A program made the translations under genes and the position numbers. 64,000 nt of DNA, taken from positions 235,111 to 299,110 of the forward strand of contig JBBATY010000001.1 in assembly GCA_040398525.1 (NCBI GenBank), given 5' to 3'. Origin of the DNA: VFMC01 sp040398525. GTDB lineage: Bacteria; Actinomycetota; Acidimicrobiia; Acidimicrobiales; Ilumatobacteraceae. The notes below the pieces were generated by a model that ran no database searches, was not told the origin of the DNA, and worked only from the letters and a program-made list of their open reading frames with translations. Positions 1-9,094 of the stretch are shown piece after piece; the first letter of the stretch is position 1; each line of letters opens with the position of its first letter.

Positions 1-839
1 CGAACCTGGCCCGCAACGACGACGAGTTGCGCCGGGCCAACGCCTTGCTCGGGTCGACCTGGGGCGTGATGCTCGCCGTGGGTGCTGCGCTCGGCGGCGT
101 GTTCAGCGAGGTCTTCGGCCGCACCGCCTGCTTCATCGCGAACGCCGCCAGCTTCGTGCTCGCCGCCGCGCTGTTCGCGATGATCCGCCGGCCGATGCAG
201 TCGCACGACGTGTCCACCACCCGTGGCCGTGTGCGGCCCCTCGCCGACATGGTCGAAGCCGTCGGCTTTGCCCGCCGCGATCCGGTGGTGCTCGCCCTCC
301 TCGCGTCGAAGGCGACCTTCGGGATCGGAGCCGGCGTGGTGAGCCAGCTCGCCGTCCTGGCCAGCGACGTCTTCAACGCCGGCGACGGCGGCCGCGGCGT
401 GCTCATCGGGGCCCGTGGGGTGGGCGCCGGGCTGGGTCCGATCATCGCTGCGCGCTTCACGCGCGGCGATGTGCGCCGGGTGCTGTTGGTCTGCGGTGCT
501 GCGGGCGTGGCCTTCTCGGTGCTCTACGTGGGCGCTGCCTGGGCACCGGGCATCATCGTGTGCGCAGTGCTCGTCGCCTGCGCCCACCTCGGAGGTGGAG
601 CGCAGTGGATGATGAGCACCTACGGTCTGCAGCTCCGCTCGCCCGACTCGATCCGGGGGCGCGTCCTGGCCGGCGATTTCGCGATCGTCACGCTGGTGAT
701 CAGCATCGCCAGCGTGGTGGCCGGTCTGCTGTCGGAGGCCATCGGCGTGCAATGGGCGATCACCTGTTGCGCAGGTGCCGCAGGCCTCGGCGGCGTCACC
801 TACCTCGTGCTCACCCGGCGCTTGCGGGCCACGATCTGA
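1..839 (+). CDS. MFS transporter, C-terminal two-thirds (5' end outside window)
   Basis: The reading frame is open from base 3 and continues upstream of the window, so the N-terminus is missing. About 278 residues are visible, with roughly eight hydrophobic segments and the ANALL...GALGG-type stretch seen near the middle of MFS_3 (enterobactin-exporter-like) permeases. A drug or metabolite efflux role is likely; the substrate cannot be read. A TTG at 27 is not a credible start because the family homology continues upstream of it. The stop is TGA 837-839, ten bases from the stop of the convergent serine hydrolase gene. Confidence 0.8.
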   Translation, partial: NLARNDDELRRANALLGSTWGVMLAVGAALGGVFSEVFGRTACFIANAASFVLAAALFAMIRRPMQSHDVSTTRGRVRPLADMVEAVGFARRDPVVLALLASKATFGIGAGVVSQLAVLASDVFNAGDGGRGVLIGARGVGAGLGPIIAARFTRGDVRRVLLVCGAAGVAFSVLYVGAAWAPGIIVCAVLVACAHLGGGAQWMMSTYGLQLRSPDSIRGRVLAGDFAIVTLVISIASVVAGLLSEAIGVQWAITCCAGAAGLGGVTYLVLTRRLRATI

Positions 840-848
840 GCGACAGGG

Positions 849-2033
849 TCAGCGGGCGTCGATGATCGACGTCGCTGCGTCGACGAGGTGTTGGGCGCGG
901 GCGTCGTTGGCCAGGTTCCCCGCAGGCTGGTTCATCACATAGGCGAAGGCCAGCTCGCGCTCGGGCTGCGCGAAGGCGACCGAACCGCCAGCGCCCGGAT
1001 GCCCGTACGAGCCGGGCCCTGCATACGGCGTGAACGGGCCGTGGGTCATGAACCCCATGCCGAACGTGGTGGGCATGATGAGGCACGAGTCGGGCTCGTT
1101 GTCCGGCGTGACAGTGGTGCGGGCGATCTCGCGGACTTCGTCGGTGAGCAACTGCACACCGTCGATCGGGGCGATCGTCGCTGCGTACATGCGGGCGAGC
1201 GATGGGGCGTTGGTGATGCCGTTGGCAGCCGGGATCTCGGCCGCGTGGACGTCGCGCCGGTTGAAGGCGTTGCCGCCGTCGAGGTTGAACGCACCGTTCA
1301 GCGACAGGGCGCGCCCACCGCGGGTGTTGGGGCCCATGAACTGCTCGATCATCGCCTTCACGACCGGGTCGTCGGTCTGCGCAGCGAGAGGCGAACCCTG
1401 GATCGGTGACACCCGATCCTCGTGTTCGGCGGGCAGACCGATCCACATGTCGAGGCCGAGCGGCCCGGCGATCTCGTCGGCGACGAACTGCCCGATCGAG
1501 CGATGGGCAGGGTCGACGCGACGCACCAGCTCACCGGCCAACCAGCCATAGGTGAGGGCGTGGTAGCCGTGGGCCGTGCCGATCGGCCACTCGGGCTCGG
1601 TGTCGGCGAGGCGGGCGGTGATCGTGCCCCAGTCGAGCGCCTCGGCGAGGCTGATCTCGCCCTGGACGCTGAACAGGCCGCACTGGTGGCTGAGCAGCTG
1701 GGCGACCGTGGCGTCACCCTTGCCGTGGGCGGCGAACTCCGGCCAGTAGGTGCTGACCTTCTCGGCGTAGTCGAGCTGGCTCCGCCCGACGCAGATGCCG
1801 ACGGCGATGGCCGCGATGCCCTTGGTGGTGGAGAACACCAGCTGCAGGGTGCTGTCGTCGTAGGGCTGATCGGAGCCCTCGTCGAACACCCCACCCCACA
1901 GGCTCACCACCTGTCGGCCGCGGTGGTACACCGCGACTGCGGCACCCGTCTCCTCACCACGCTCGAAGTTGCCGCGGAAGGCCGCCTCGACGGCTTCCCA
2001 ACCAGACTCGACCGATCCCCCGAAGTTCGTCAT
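849..2033 (-). CDS. Serine hydrolase, beta-lactamase class C / EstB family
   Basis: Encodes 394 aa of the beta-lactamase/esterase family. The nucleophile motif SxxK is S68-T-T-K71, and a late H-P-G-A-G-G stretch fits the third active-site element. There is no signal peptide, which favours a cytosolic esterase or lipase over a periplasmic beta-lactamase. The ATG at 2033 was chosen because a TACCGT hexamer (2041-2046) ends 7 nt before it, indicating a leaderless transcript. The open frame runs far upstream, but only as GC-rich read-through over the next gene. Substrate unknown. Confidence 0.85.
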   Translation of the reverse strand: MTNFGGSVESGWEAVEAAFRGNFERGEETGAAVAVYHRGRQVVSLWGGVFDEGSDQPYDDSTLQLVFSTTKGIAAIAVGICVGRSQLDYAEKVSTYWPEFAAHGKGDATVAQLLSHQCGLFSVQGEISLAEALDWGTITARLADTEPEWPIGTAHGYHALTYGWLAGELVRRVDPAHRSIGQFVADEIAGPLGLDMWIGLPAEHEDRVSPIQGSPLAAQTDDPVVKAMIEQFMGPNTRGGRALSLNGAFNLDGGNAFNRRDVHAAEIPAANGITNAPSLARMYAATIAPIDGVQLLTDEVREIARTTVTPDNEPDSCLIMPTTFGMGFMTHGPFTPYAGPGSYGHPGAGGSVAFAQPERELAFAYVMNQPAGNLANDARAQHLVDAATSIIDAR

Positions 2034-2065
2034 GGCCCAGACGGTACCCGCCCGGGCCGACCGTG

Positions 2066-2887
2066 TCACTCGTGCCAGTCGAGCACGGTGCGCATCGTGG
2101 CGTCGAAGTCCTCGAAGCTCATCGAGCCCTTCACGCCGATGATCATCTCGGCATCGGCTCCGACCGGGTAGCGCAGGCGGCCCGGATCGTCGGTGGCTGC
2201 GGCGTAGATGACGTCGGCGACGATCTGCGCAGGAGCCGGCTCGCCGCTCACCAACGAGCGCTGCGCGGTGCGGAAGCGCTGCCACCGGGCGTACTCCTCG
2301 GAGCCCTCGGGCATCGCCCGGGCGATGACCGCATTGGCTCCGAGTGACGTGGCGAACTGTCCGGGCTCGACCAGGCGCACCCGGATGCCGCGGTGCGAGA
2401 GCTCGAAGTGCATCGCCTCGCTGAGCGCCTCGAGCGCGTGCTTGCTCGCCGCGTACAGACCGCCGTAGGGCGCTCCCACGAGACCGGCCACCGACCCCAC
2501 GTTGACGATCGTGCCGCCCCCACGGGCGAGGAAGTGCGGCACCACGTTGCGCACGACGCGGACGACACCGGTGACGTTGGTGTCGAACTGCCGGAGCACC
2601 TCGTCGTCGGCGAACAGGTGCACCGAGCCGAACACCTCGATGCCGGCGTTGTTCACCACGATGTCGAGCCCGCCGAGCTGCTCGATCGCTCCCTGCACGG
2701 CAGCCTCGACGCTCGCCGAGTCGCAGACGTCGAGGGCCAACTCGACGATGTCGGCCCGCGCCGAGAGGGCCGCCGACTTGCCGGGCGTGCGCATCGTGGC
2801 CACGACCTTGTGGCCACGGTCGGCGAAGGTCAGTGCTGCCAGCTCGCCGAACCCGCTGCTGCACCCGGTGATGAGGACGTTTGCCAT
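2066..2887 (-). CDS. SDR family NAD(P)-dependent oxidoreductase
   Basis: A 273-aa classical short-chain dehydrogenase/reductase. It shows the N-terminal Rossmann motif ITGCSSGFG (residues 6-14), the NNAG motif, the catalytic serine in NVGSVAG and YxxxK as Y-A-A-S-K. Substrate specificity cannot be read; related actinobacterial enzymes act on alcohols, steroids or ketones. Its ATG lies only 33 bp from the divergent adenylate cyclase ATG. The leaderless -10 box is TACAGT (2894-2899), 6 nt upstream. Confidence 0.9.
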   Translation of the reverse strand: MANVLITGCSSGFGELAALTFADRGHKVVATMRTPGKSAALSARADIVELALDVCDSASVEAAVQGAIEQLGGLDIVVNNAGIEVFGSVHLFADDEVLRQFDTNVTGVVRVVRNVVPHFLARGGGTIVNVGSVAGLVGAPYGGLYAASKHALEALSEAMHFELSHRGIRVRLVEPGQFATSLGANAVIARAMPEGSEEYARWQRFRTAQRSLVSGEPAPAQIVADVIYAAATDDPGRLRYPVGADAEMIIGVKGSMSFEDFDATMRTVLDWHE

Positions 2888-2893
2888 GCCAGG

Positions 2894-2899
2894 ACTGTA
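2894..2899 (-). promoter_or_regulatory. -10 box of leaderless SDR gene
   Basis: TACAGT on the minus strand ends 6 nt before the ATG at 2887. It is back-to-back with the plus-strand box at 2908-2913; eight bases separate the two hexamers. Confidence 0.65.
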
Positions 2900-2907
2900 G
2901 GGGCGAG

Positions 2908-2913
2908 TACGTT
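2908..2913 (+). promoter_or_regulatory. -10 box of leaderless adenylate cyclase gene
   Basis: TACGTT ends 7 nt before the ATG at 2921. Because the whole divergent spacer is 33 bp, each promoter's -35 region must lie inside the opposite coding sequence. Confidence 0.65.
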
Positions 2914-2920
2914 CCACGAC

Positions 2921-4009
2921 ATGGACCGAGCAGACGACGAGCCGCGCTGGGTCGAGCACGGCCTGCTCGATCCGTCGGCGCCGACAGCGGACGAACGCCG
3001 CGCGTTGCTCGGTTGGTTCACGTCGCTCGGCATCCCGATCGAGCAGATGGTCGACGCCGAGCGCGCCGGCGACCTGGCCGGACTGGCCGGCGACCTCGCG
3101 TTGCTCCCGGGCGAACGCTTCACGGTGGCCGAGCTCGCTCGCCGCACCGGGTTCGACCTCGAGACGGCGACACAGCTGCGCATCGCCGCCGGGTTCGCGC
3201 CGGCACCGCTCGCCGACCCGGTGTGCACGACCGACGACATCACCGTGTTCGAGCTGTTCGCCCTGGCGCGCGGCCTGTTCAGCCACGACGAGTTGCTCCA
3301 CTTCACCCGCGTGGTCGGCTCGTCGATCCGCCGGGTGGCCGAGGCAGCCGGCGAGATGTTCCTCCGCGACGTCGAGGCCGGGCAACGCACCGAACTCGAC
3401 GAGCTCGAGCGCGCGCAGATCGGCGTGCAGGCCATCGAGCTCGCCCGCCAGGCGACCGGGCTGTTCGACCCGCTGTTCCGCGCCCACCTGGCCGAGTCGG
3501 TGCGCGCCAGCCGTCGCGCCCTCGCCGGCCACGACGACCTGACGACGATGCCGCTCAGCGTCGGGTTCGTCGACCTCGCTGGGTTCACCGAGCGCGCCGG
3601 GGCCGCGAGCCCGGCCGAGCTGCTCCGGCTGGTGTCGTCGTTCGAGGCGACCGCCCACGATCTGGTGACCAGCCACGGGGGCCGGCTGGTGAAGCTGATC
3701 GGCGACGAGGTGATGTTCACCACCGTCGACGCCGATGCGGCCTGCGCGATCGCCCTCGCGCTGACCTCCCGCGCCGGGGTGCCCGCCCGCGGTGGCCTCG
3801 CCCACGGCGAGGTCGTCACCAGTGGCGGCGACCTCTACGGGCCAGTGGTGAACCTGGCCTCACGCATCACCGATCAGGCGATCGTCGGCGAGGTGCTGGT
3901 GAACGACGCCATCGTCGAAGCAGCGCCCGGCCGGGGCTTCGAGCCCGCGGGCAGGCGCAGCTTGAAGGGGTTCTCCGAGCCCGTGAGGCTCTGGTCGCTC
4001 AGCCGCTGA
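2921..4009 (+). CDS. Class III adenylate cyclase with N-terminal regulatory domain
   Basis: A 362-aa soluble protein. Residues about 1-190 resemble the helical regulatory domain of actinobacterial Rv1264-type cyclases, which in that family is autoinhibitory and pH-responsive. Residues about 205-360 form a class III cyclase homology domain. Both metal-binding aspartates are present (in FVDLAGFT and LIGDEVMF), with the adenine-selecting lysine two residues before IGDE, an aspartate in DLYGPVVN and the VNLASR Asn/Arg pair. All catalytic residues seem intact, so it should make cAMP. pH sensing is inferred from the family only. Confidence 0.85.
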   Translation: MDRADDEPRWVEHGLLDPSAPTADERRALLGWFTSLGIPIEQMVDAERAGDLAGLAGDLALLPGERFTVAELARRTGFDLETATQLRIAAGFAPAPLADPVCTTDDITVFELFALARGLFSHDELLHFTRVVGSSIRRVAEAAGEMFLRDVEAGQRTELDELERAQIGVQAIELARQATGLFDPLFRAHLAESVRASRRALAGHDDLTTMPLSVGFVDLAGFTERAGAASPAELLRLVSSFEATAHDLVTSHGGRLVKLIGDEVMFTTVDADAACAIALALTSRAGVPARGGLAHGEVVTSGGDLYGPVVNLASRITDQAIVGEVLVNDAIVEAAPGRGFEPAGRRSLKGFSEPVRLWSLSR

Positions 4010-4024
4010 TCGACTGGGCCAGGA

Positions 4025-5080
4025 TCAGGCGTCGTCGACGATCTCGCGCAGCATCTCGATCTGCTGCACCGCGTTCGGGCCAACCGGGTTGACCGACAGC
4101 ACGGTCACACCGGCCTCCTTGAAGGCACCGACCCGCTCCTTGATGTAGCTCTTCGGGCCGACGAAGTTGGCCAGTTCGAGCCACTCGCCCGGCAGCGCCG
4201 CAGCAGCCTCGTCCTTCTTGCCCTCGAGGTACAGGTCCTGCACCTCGACGGCCTCCTTCTCGTAGCCGTAGGCGACAGCGATGTCGTTGTAGAAGTTCTT
4301 GCCGCGAGCGCCCATGCCACCGACGTAGAGCGCCATGTTCGGACGGCCGTAGTCGAGGATCTTCTTCTGCGCGTCGCCGGTGAGGCTCTCGTCGATCGCC
4401 AGCATGCCGCCGGCAGCGATGTCGAGCGGCTTGCGGTTCGGGTCGCGCTTGGCGGCACCGGCCTTCAGCTCCTTGCCCCACACGTTCTGGAACTTCTCGG
4501 GGATGAACATGATCGGCAGCCAGCCGTCGGCCAGCTCGGCCGTGGCGGTGACGCTCAGGCCCTTCAAGCTCGCCCACCAGATCGGGATGTCGCTGCGCAG
4601 CGGGTGGTTGATGAGCTTCAGCGGCTTGCCGAGCCCGGTGCCCTGACCCTCGGGGAGCGGTGCCTGGAACGTGACGCCCTGGTAGTCGAACTTCTCCTCG
4701 CGCTTCCAGATCATCCGGCACGCCTCGATGTACTCCTTGATGCGCACCATCGGCTTCTCGTAGGGCACCCCGTGGAAGCCCTCGATCACCTGCGGCCCGG
4801 ACGCACCGAGGCCGAGGATGAACCGACCGTCGCTCACGTAGTCGCAACCAGCGGCGGTCATCGCCATCAGTGCGGCCGTGCGCGAGTAGACGTTGACGAT
4901 TCCGGTGCCGATCTCGACCCGCTCGGTCTTGGCGGCCAGGTAACCGACCTGGCTGATCGCGTCGAAGCTGTACGCCTCGGCGATCCACACTTGGTCGAGG
5001 CCGGCCTTCTCCAGGTCGACCACTCGTTGCACCGCCTCTTTGAACCCGCCGGCGTAGTTGATCATCATCGAGAGCTTCAT
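4025..5080 (-). CDS. LLM class F420-dependent oxidoreductase
   Basis: A 351-aa bacterial-luciferase-like TIM-barrel protein starting MKLSMMINYAGGF, typical of the mycobacterial and acidimicrobial F420-dependent family. A GLGASGPQVIEGFHG stretch follows the conserved D-G-R-F motif. Such enzymes use reduced F420 to reduce or oxidise small organic substrates; the substrate here is unknown. The start is supported by TAGGGT (5089-5094) ending 8 nt upstream. Convergent with the cyclase gene. Confidence 0.85.
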   Translation of the reverse strand: MKLSMMINYAGGFKEAVQRVVDLEKAGLDQVWIAEAYSFDAISQVGYLAAKTERVEIGTGIVNVYSRTAALMAMTAAGCDYVSDGRFILGLGASGPQVIEGFHGVPYEKPMVRIKEYIEACRMIWKREEKFDYQGVTFQAPLPEGQGTGLGKPLKLINHPLRSDIPIWWASLKGLSVTATAELADGWLPIMFIPEKFQNVWGKELKAGAAKRDPNRKPLDIAAGGMLAIDESLTGDAQKKILDYGRPNMALYVGGMGARGKNFYNDIAVAYGYEKEAVEVQDLYLEGKKDEAAAALPGEWLELANFVGPKSYIKERVGAFKEAGVTVLSVNPVGPNAVQQIEMLREIVDDA

Positions 5081-5100
5081 GGCCCTCGACCCTACGCCAC

Positions 5101-5922
5101 TCAGACAGGCCGCGGCGGATTGAGGTTTCCGGACCGGAAGCCTTCGAGGTCGACGGTGACGTAGCGGTACCCGCAGGCTCGGATCGCCGCGACCAGGTCG
5201 CTGCGCACGTCGAGCGCTCGCGGTAGCTCGGCGACGTCGAGCTCGATCCGCGCGGTGTCGCCGTAGTGCCGCACACGCAGCTGACGGAAGCCGAGGCGCC
5301 GCAGGGCGGACTCGGCACGGTCGACCTGGCTGAGCAGCCCGACGGACACCTCGGTGCCGTACGGGATCCGGCTCGCCAGGCACGCGGCGGCAGGCTTGTC
5401 CCACGTGCGCAGGCCCAGTCGGCGGGATGCCTCGCGGATGTCGGCTTTGGTGAAGCCGGCCTCGACCAGCGGGAACTGCGCGCCTGCCTCGGCTGCAGCG
5501 CGTTGGCCCGGACGATGGTCGCCGAGATCGTCGAGGTTCACCCCGAGCACCACCGTCGCCTCCTCGGCAGCCGCGATCGGTCCGACCACGTCCATCAGCT
5601 CGGCCTTGCAGTGGAAGCACCGGTCGAGGTCGTTGGTGCGGTACGCGGCTCGCTCCATCTCGTGGGTGACCACGGGGGTCCAGCGCAGGCCCCACTCGTC
5701 CGCAAGGGCGCGACAGTCGGCCTCCTCGTCGCCGGCGAGCGACGGTGACACGGCGGTGACGGCGTGAGCGCTTCCACCGAGGGTTCGCGACGCGACGGCG
5801 GCGAGGAACGCGCTGTCGGCTCCGCCGCTGAAGGCCACCACCACACGCCCGAGGCGCTCGAGGCCGGCCACGAGTGCGGCGAGCTTGGTGTCGAGCTCGT
5901 AGGAGGTTGGGGCCGCGTCCAT
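5101..5922 (-). CDS. larE: LarE-type ATP-dependent sulfur transferase
   Basis: A 273-aa PP-loop protein of the LarE family. LarE sulfurates the pyridinium dicarboxylate precursor of the nickel-pincer nucleotide cofactor of lactate racemase and related enzymes. The ATP-binding PP-loop SGGADS is at 32-37, R-C-F-H-C-K has Cys102 and Cys105, and Cys181 lies in AAACLASR, the position of the sacrificial cysteine of the one-cysteine type. No larB, larC or larA homologue is nearby. The start is fixed by TATCGT (5931-5936), 8 nt upstream. Confidence 0.85.
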   Translation of the reverse strand: MDAAPTSYELDTKLAALVAGLERLGRVVVAFSGGADSAFLAAVASRTLGGSAHAVTAVSPSLAGDEEADCRALADEWGLRWTPVVTHEMERAAYRTNDLDRCFHCKAELMDVVGPIAAAEEATVVLGVNLDDLGDHRPGQRAAAEAGAQFPLVEAGFTKADIREASRRLGLRTWDKPAAACLASRIPYGTEVSVGLLSQVDRAESALRRLGFRQLRVRHYGDTARIELDVAELPRALDVRSDLVAAIRACGYRYVTVDLEGFRSGNLNPPRPV

Positions 5923-5982
5923 CGCCTGCGACGATAGCGACGACGGGCTCGCCAGCCATCGGCAGCGATAGCGTGGCCCGCC

Positions 5983-7980
5983 GTGACGGCCACCGTGTCG
6001 CCTCCCCCGGCCGTCGCCGCTCCGAGCCTCGGTGGGCCCGGGCGCATCGGTGGCCTCGACGGCTTACGTGGCCTGGCCGTGGTAGCCGTCGTCGCCTACC
6101 ACCTGTGGCCCGGGGTGCTCCCGGCCGGGTTCCTCGGGGTCACGCTGTTCTTCGCCCTGTCGGGCTACCTCATCACGACGCTGCTGCTCGACGAGATCGA
6201 ACGGACCGGACGCGTTGCGCTGAAGCTGTTCTGGGCCCGACGGTTGCGGCGGCTGATGCCGGCCTCGTGGGTCGTGCTCGCGTTGGTACTGGCAGTGTGG
6301 GCCGCAGCGGGCTGGCTCACCGACGCGATCCGTGGCGACGTGGTGTGGTCGGCGCTCCACGCCGCCAACTGGAGGCGAATCGTCGAGGCCCAGGCGTACG
6401 GGGTGTCGCCCGAGGCCTCGCCACTGCTGCACTTCTGGTCGCTGTCGATCGAGGAGCAGTGCTACTTCGTCCTGCCTCTGCTCGCCGCCTGGGCTGGTTC
6501 GCGACGCCGTCTCGGCACGCTCCTCGCCGGCTGCTTCGCGCTGTCCGTCGTCGCCGTTGCGTGGTCGTGGGCCGATCCGGTGACGACCTACTTCTCGACG
6601 TTCACCCGTGGCGGCGAGCTCGTCGCCGGGGCGCTGGCGGCCGTCGTCGTGCGGGGTCGGCGGGAGCGCTCGACCCGGCGTGCCGACCTCGGCGCAGCGC
6701 TCGGGGTGCTGGCCTTCATGGTGGCGGCAGCCGTCACCTCGCTCGGTTCAGCTGCCTACGCCCGCGGCGGGTTGCTCGTCGCCGGTGTCGTCGCCGCAGC
6801 GACGGTGGCCGCTGTTGCCGCCTCGCAGCGGGTCGGTCGGCTGCTCGACGTCCGACCGCTGGCCTGGCTGGGATCGGTCTCGTACGCCGTCTACCTGGTG
6901 CACTGGCCGATCCTCGTCGGCCTGCGCGCTGCCGGGATCGACCCGCACCTCGCACCGTGGCTCACCGTGGCCGTCACACTGCCGCTCGCTGCAGCATCGG
7001 GGCGGTTCCTCGAACGACCGATCCGGTCCGGGGCTCGGCTGCGTCGACGTCCGTTGCTGGTTGCCGCCGCCGCTCTCGGCGCTCTGGTGACTGCTGCGGT
7101 GGTCGTCCCTGCCACGTCGGCGCAGGTGACGTTCGATGCCGAGCGGGCCAGCGAGCTCGTCGATGCCCGGCGCACCGAGCTGACCACCGCTCCGACGCCG
7201 ACAGCTCCCCCCACCTCGGCGGACGGCACGGCAGCCGAGCCGCCTGGCGATGCCGGCACCGAGCCGGACGTCACCTCGGCGCCGCCGGCACCGGCTCCGG
7301 TGCGGTACGCCTGGGTGAGCGACTCGACCGGGCTCCCGCTCGTGCTCGGCATCCGACCGACGGAACGCTTCGTGGTGGCCGGGTGGTGGACCCAGATGGG
7401 ATGCCCGCTCGGAAGGGGTGGCCGGGTGCGCTCGGCATCGACGGGCAGCGCGGTGTGGACCACCGACGAGAAGGGCTGCAACTGGGACGCCGACCTTGCC
7501 GCGGGTGTAGCGGAGGAACAGGTCGACGTGGCCCTGGTGGCGTTCGGTCGGTGGGACGTCGCCGAGCGGCAGGTGCCCGCGCTCGGTGACGCCTGGACCA
7601 CGATCGACGACCCGGCGTACGAGGCCTGGCTGTTCGGCGAGATGCAGGCGCTCACGGCGCAGTTGCGCGGTTCGGGGGTCGACCTGGTGGTGTGGCTCAC
7701 ACTGCTCGCCGACGACGCGCACGCGCCTCGGGCCCGCGTCGATGCCTACAACCGCCTGCTCGATCGACTCGACGACGGCGAGGCGACGGGGCGGGTCGCC
7801 GTCATCGACATGGCCGGCTGGCTGATGGAGTCGGGCGAGGTGGGTCGCCTGCTGCCCGACGGGGTGCACACCACCTACGAGCCCGAGGGCGGCACCGCCG
7901 ACGAGATCGCCCGGCGATTCCTGTTCCCCGAGCTCGAGCGGATGCTCGACGAGCCGACGACCGGCGCCGTGCAGGGCTGA
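5983..7980 (+). CDS. Membrane O-acyltransferase (acyltransferase 3) with SGNH-like C-terminal domain
   Basis: A 665-aa OafA/YrhL-type protein. Residues about 25-380 carry the multi-pass acyltransferase-3 domain with the R-x10-H motif (R29, H40). A Pro/Thr/Ala-rich linker (about 395-435) joins a soluble C-terminal domain resembling the SGNH hydrolase fold: V-S-D-S-T near its start and D-G-V-H near its end as candidate Ser/Asp/His. Such proteins acetylate peptidoglycan, polysaccharide or lipids on the outer face of the membrane. GTG start, with TAGCGT (5969-5974) 8 nt upstream. Confidence 0.85.
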   Translation: MTATVSPPPAVAAPSLGGPGRIGGLDGLRGLAVVAVVAYHLWPGVLPAGFLGVTLFFALSGYLITTLLLDEIERTGRVALKLFWARRLRRLMPASWVVLALVLAVWAAAGWLTDAIRGDVVWSALHAANWRRIVEAQAYGVSPEASPLLHFWSLSIEEQCYFVLPLLAAWAGSRRRLGTLLAGCFALSVVAVAWSWADPVTTYFSTFTRGGELVAGALAAVVVRGRRERSTRRADLGAALGVLAFMVAAAVTSLGSAAYARGGLLVAGVVAAATVAAVAASQRVGRLLDVRPLAWLGSVSYAVYLVHWPILVGLRAAGIDPHLAPWLTVAVTLPLAAASGRFLERPIRSGARLRRRPLLVAAAALGALVTAAVVVPATSAQVTFDAERASELVDARRTELTTAPTPTAPPTSADGTAAEPPGDAGTEPDVTSAPPAPAPVRYAWVSDSTGLPLVLGIRPTERFVVAGWWTQMGCPLGRGGRVRSASTGSAVWTTDEKGCNWDADLAAGVAEEQVDVALVAFGRWDVAERQVPALGDAWTTIDDPAYEAWLFGEMQALTAQLRGSGVDLVVWLTLLADDAHAPRARVDAYNRLLDRLDDGEATGRVAVIDMAGWLMESGEVGRLLPDGVHTTYEPEGGTADEIARRFLFPELERMLDEPTTGAVQG

Positions 7981-8053
7981 CACGTGGAGGTCGGCACCGA
8001 TCGCCGGCGTCGCCAGCTCGCCGGCTGACGAGCGGCATCTCCGCGCGGGCCGG

Positions 8054-8070
8054 TCGGCTCAGCGAGCCGA
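8054..8070 (+). terminator. Stem-loop downstream of acyltransferase gene
   Basis: TCGGCTC and GAGCCGA form a perfect 7-bp stem around a 3-nt loop in the 181-bp spacer before the DUF1918 gene. There is no T-tract, so termination is only a guess. Confidence 0.3.
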
Positions 8071-8161
8071 GCGCATCGACCCGTGCCGAACGTGCCGACA
8101 GCTGGCGAAGCTCACGGTGCCCGGTGCGGCAGCGACCGGACCCGATCGACGAGGAGGCCCC

Positions 8162-8368
8162 ATGAACATCCACGCCAGAGTCGGCGACCAGATCGTGGTC
8201 GACAGCGACCACCTCGGGCACCCGCCCCGCACGGGCGAAGTGCTCGAGGTGCTCGGCGAGGCCGACACCCAGCACTACCGGGTGCGCTGGGACGACGGCC
8301 ACGTGTCGATCTTCTTCCCCGGATCGAGCTCACACATCGTGCACCCGGGAGCCCAGCGGATGCGGTGA
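8162..8368 (+). CDS. DUF1918 domain protein
   Basis: A 68-aa protein matching the actinobacterial DUF1918 family: basic start, G-D-x-I-V-V, G-E-V-L-E-V, V-R-W-D-D-G-H, and H-I-V-H-P-G at the end. The fold is predicted to be a small SH3-like barrel; no biochemical role is known to me. A strong Shine-Dalgarno GAGGAG lies about 6 nt before the ATG. Stand-alone gene ending 25 bp before the first assembly gap. Confidence 0.85.
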   Translation: MNIHARVGDQIVVDSDHLGHPPRTGEVLEVLGEADTQHYRVRWDDGHVSIFFPGSSSHIVHPGAQRMR

Positions 8369-8393
8369 CGTCGCCTGGGCGAGCGCGCCCGGC

Positions 8394-8493
8394 NNNNNNN
8401 NNNNNNNNNNNNNNNNNNNNNNNNNNNNNNNNNNNNNNNNNNNNNNNNNNNNNNNNNNNNNNNNNNNNNNNNNNNNNNNNNNNNNNNNNNNNN
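8394..8493. other. Assembly gap (100 N)
   Basis: Exactly 100 undetermined bases, the usual scaffold placeholder, so the true length is unknown. The gap cuts the C-terminus of the XRE-cupin gene on the minus strand. Confidence 0.99.
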
Positions 8494-9094
8494 CCCGGTG
8501 GGAGGGTGCAGCCGTCGCCTCGATCAGCAACAGACGTGCGTCGGCTCCGGAGACGGATCGGTGACGGTGCGGCACTTCGGACGGATACGACGCGAAGTCG
8601 CCCGGCTCGAGCAGTTGCACATCGCCGTCGAGATCGAGCTCGACACGACCACTGACGACGTAGACCGCTTCGAACCCGGGGTGGCTCCACGGCTGCTCGA
8701 ACTCGGTCGGCAGACCGGTGAACTCGAGCACGTGGAACGGTGCTTCACCGGGCAGCAGCAGTCGGGCGATCGAGGCACCGCCGCGCTCGAGCACCGGCAC
8801 CTGTGCCGAGCCCTGCCGCACCAGCATCGGGCCCGCACCGCTCGGGTCCGGGGCGCGGAACAGCGCCTGGGGAGTGGTGTCGAGTGCTCGTGCGAGCCGG
8901 AAGACCGACTCCATCGACGGCCGCGCCCGACCCGTCTCGACCTGCGAGAGGAACGGCTGCGACAGCTCGCACCGCGCTGCCAATTCGACCAGGGTGAGGC
9001 CGCGCTCGCGCCGCAGGTCGCGCAGGGCGCGGCCGAGGTGCTCGAAGCCGTCGACCGGGGGTGCGCTGGGCCCGGTGTGCTCGCCCAGGCTCAC
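8494..9094 (-). CDS. XRE-family regulator with cupin domain (3' end in gap)
   Basis: About 200 residues are visible before the frame runs into the gap. An HTH_3 domain (about 20-75; LSQPFLSQVETG is the recognition helix region) is followed by a cupin_2 sensor domain (about 105-190; H-P-G-F-E and the PGD...P-H-R-H metal-site region). Family length is about 185-200, so little is missing. The GTG start overlaps the stop of the upstream F420 oxidoreductase gene by 4 bp (GTGA), so the two are translationally coupled. It probably controls that operon or the divergent dioxygenase. Confidence 0.85.

Noticed and set aside
849..2864. A 671-codon continuous minus-strand frame that could suggest an extra N-terminal domain on the serine hydrolase
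   Set aside because: The upstream part overlaps the SDR gene in another frame, and the leaderless box fixes the start at 2033.
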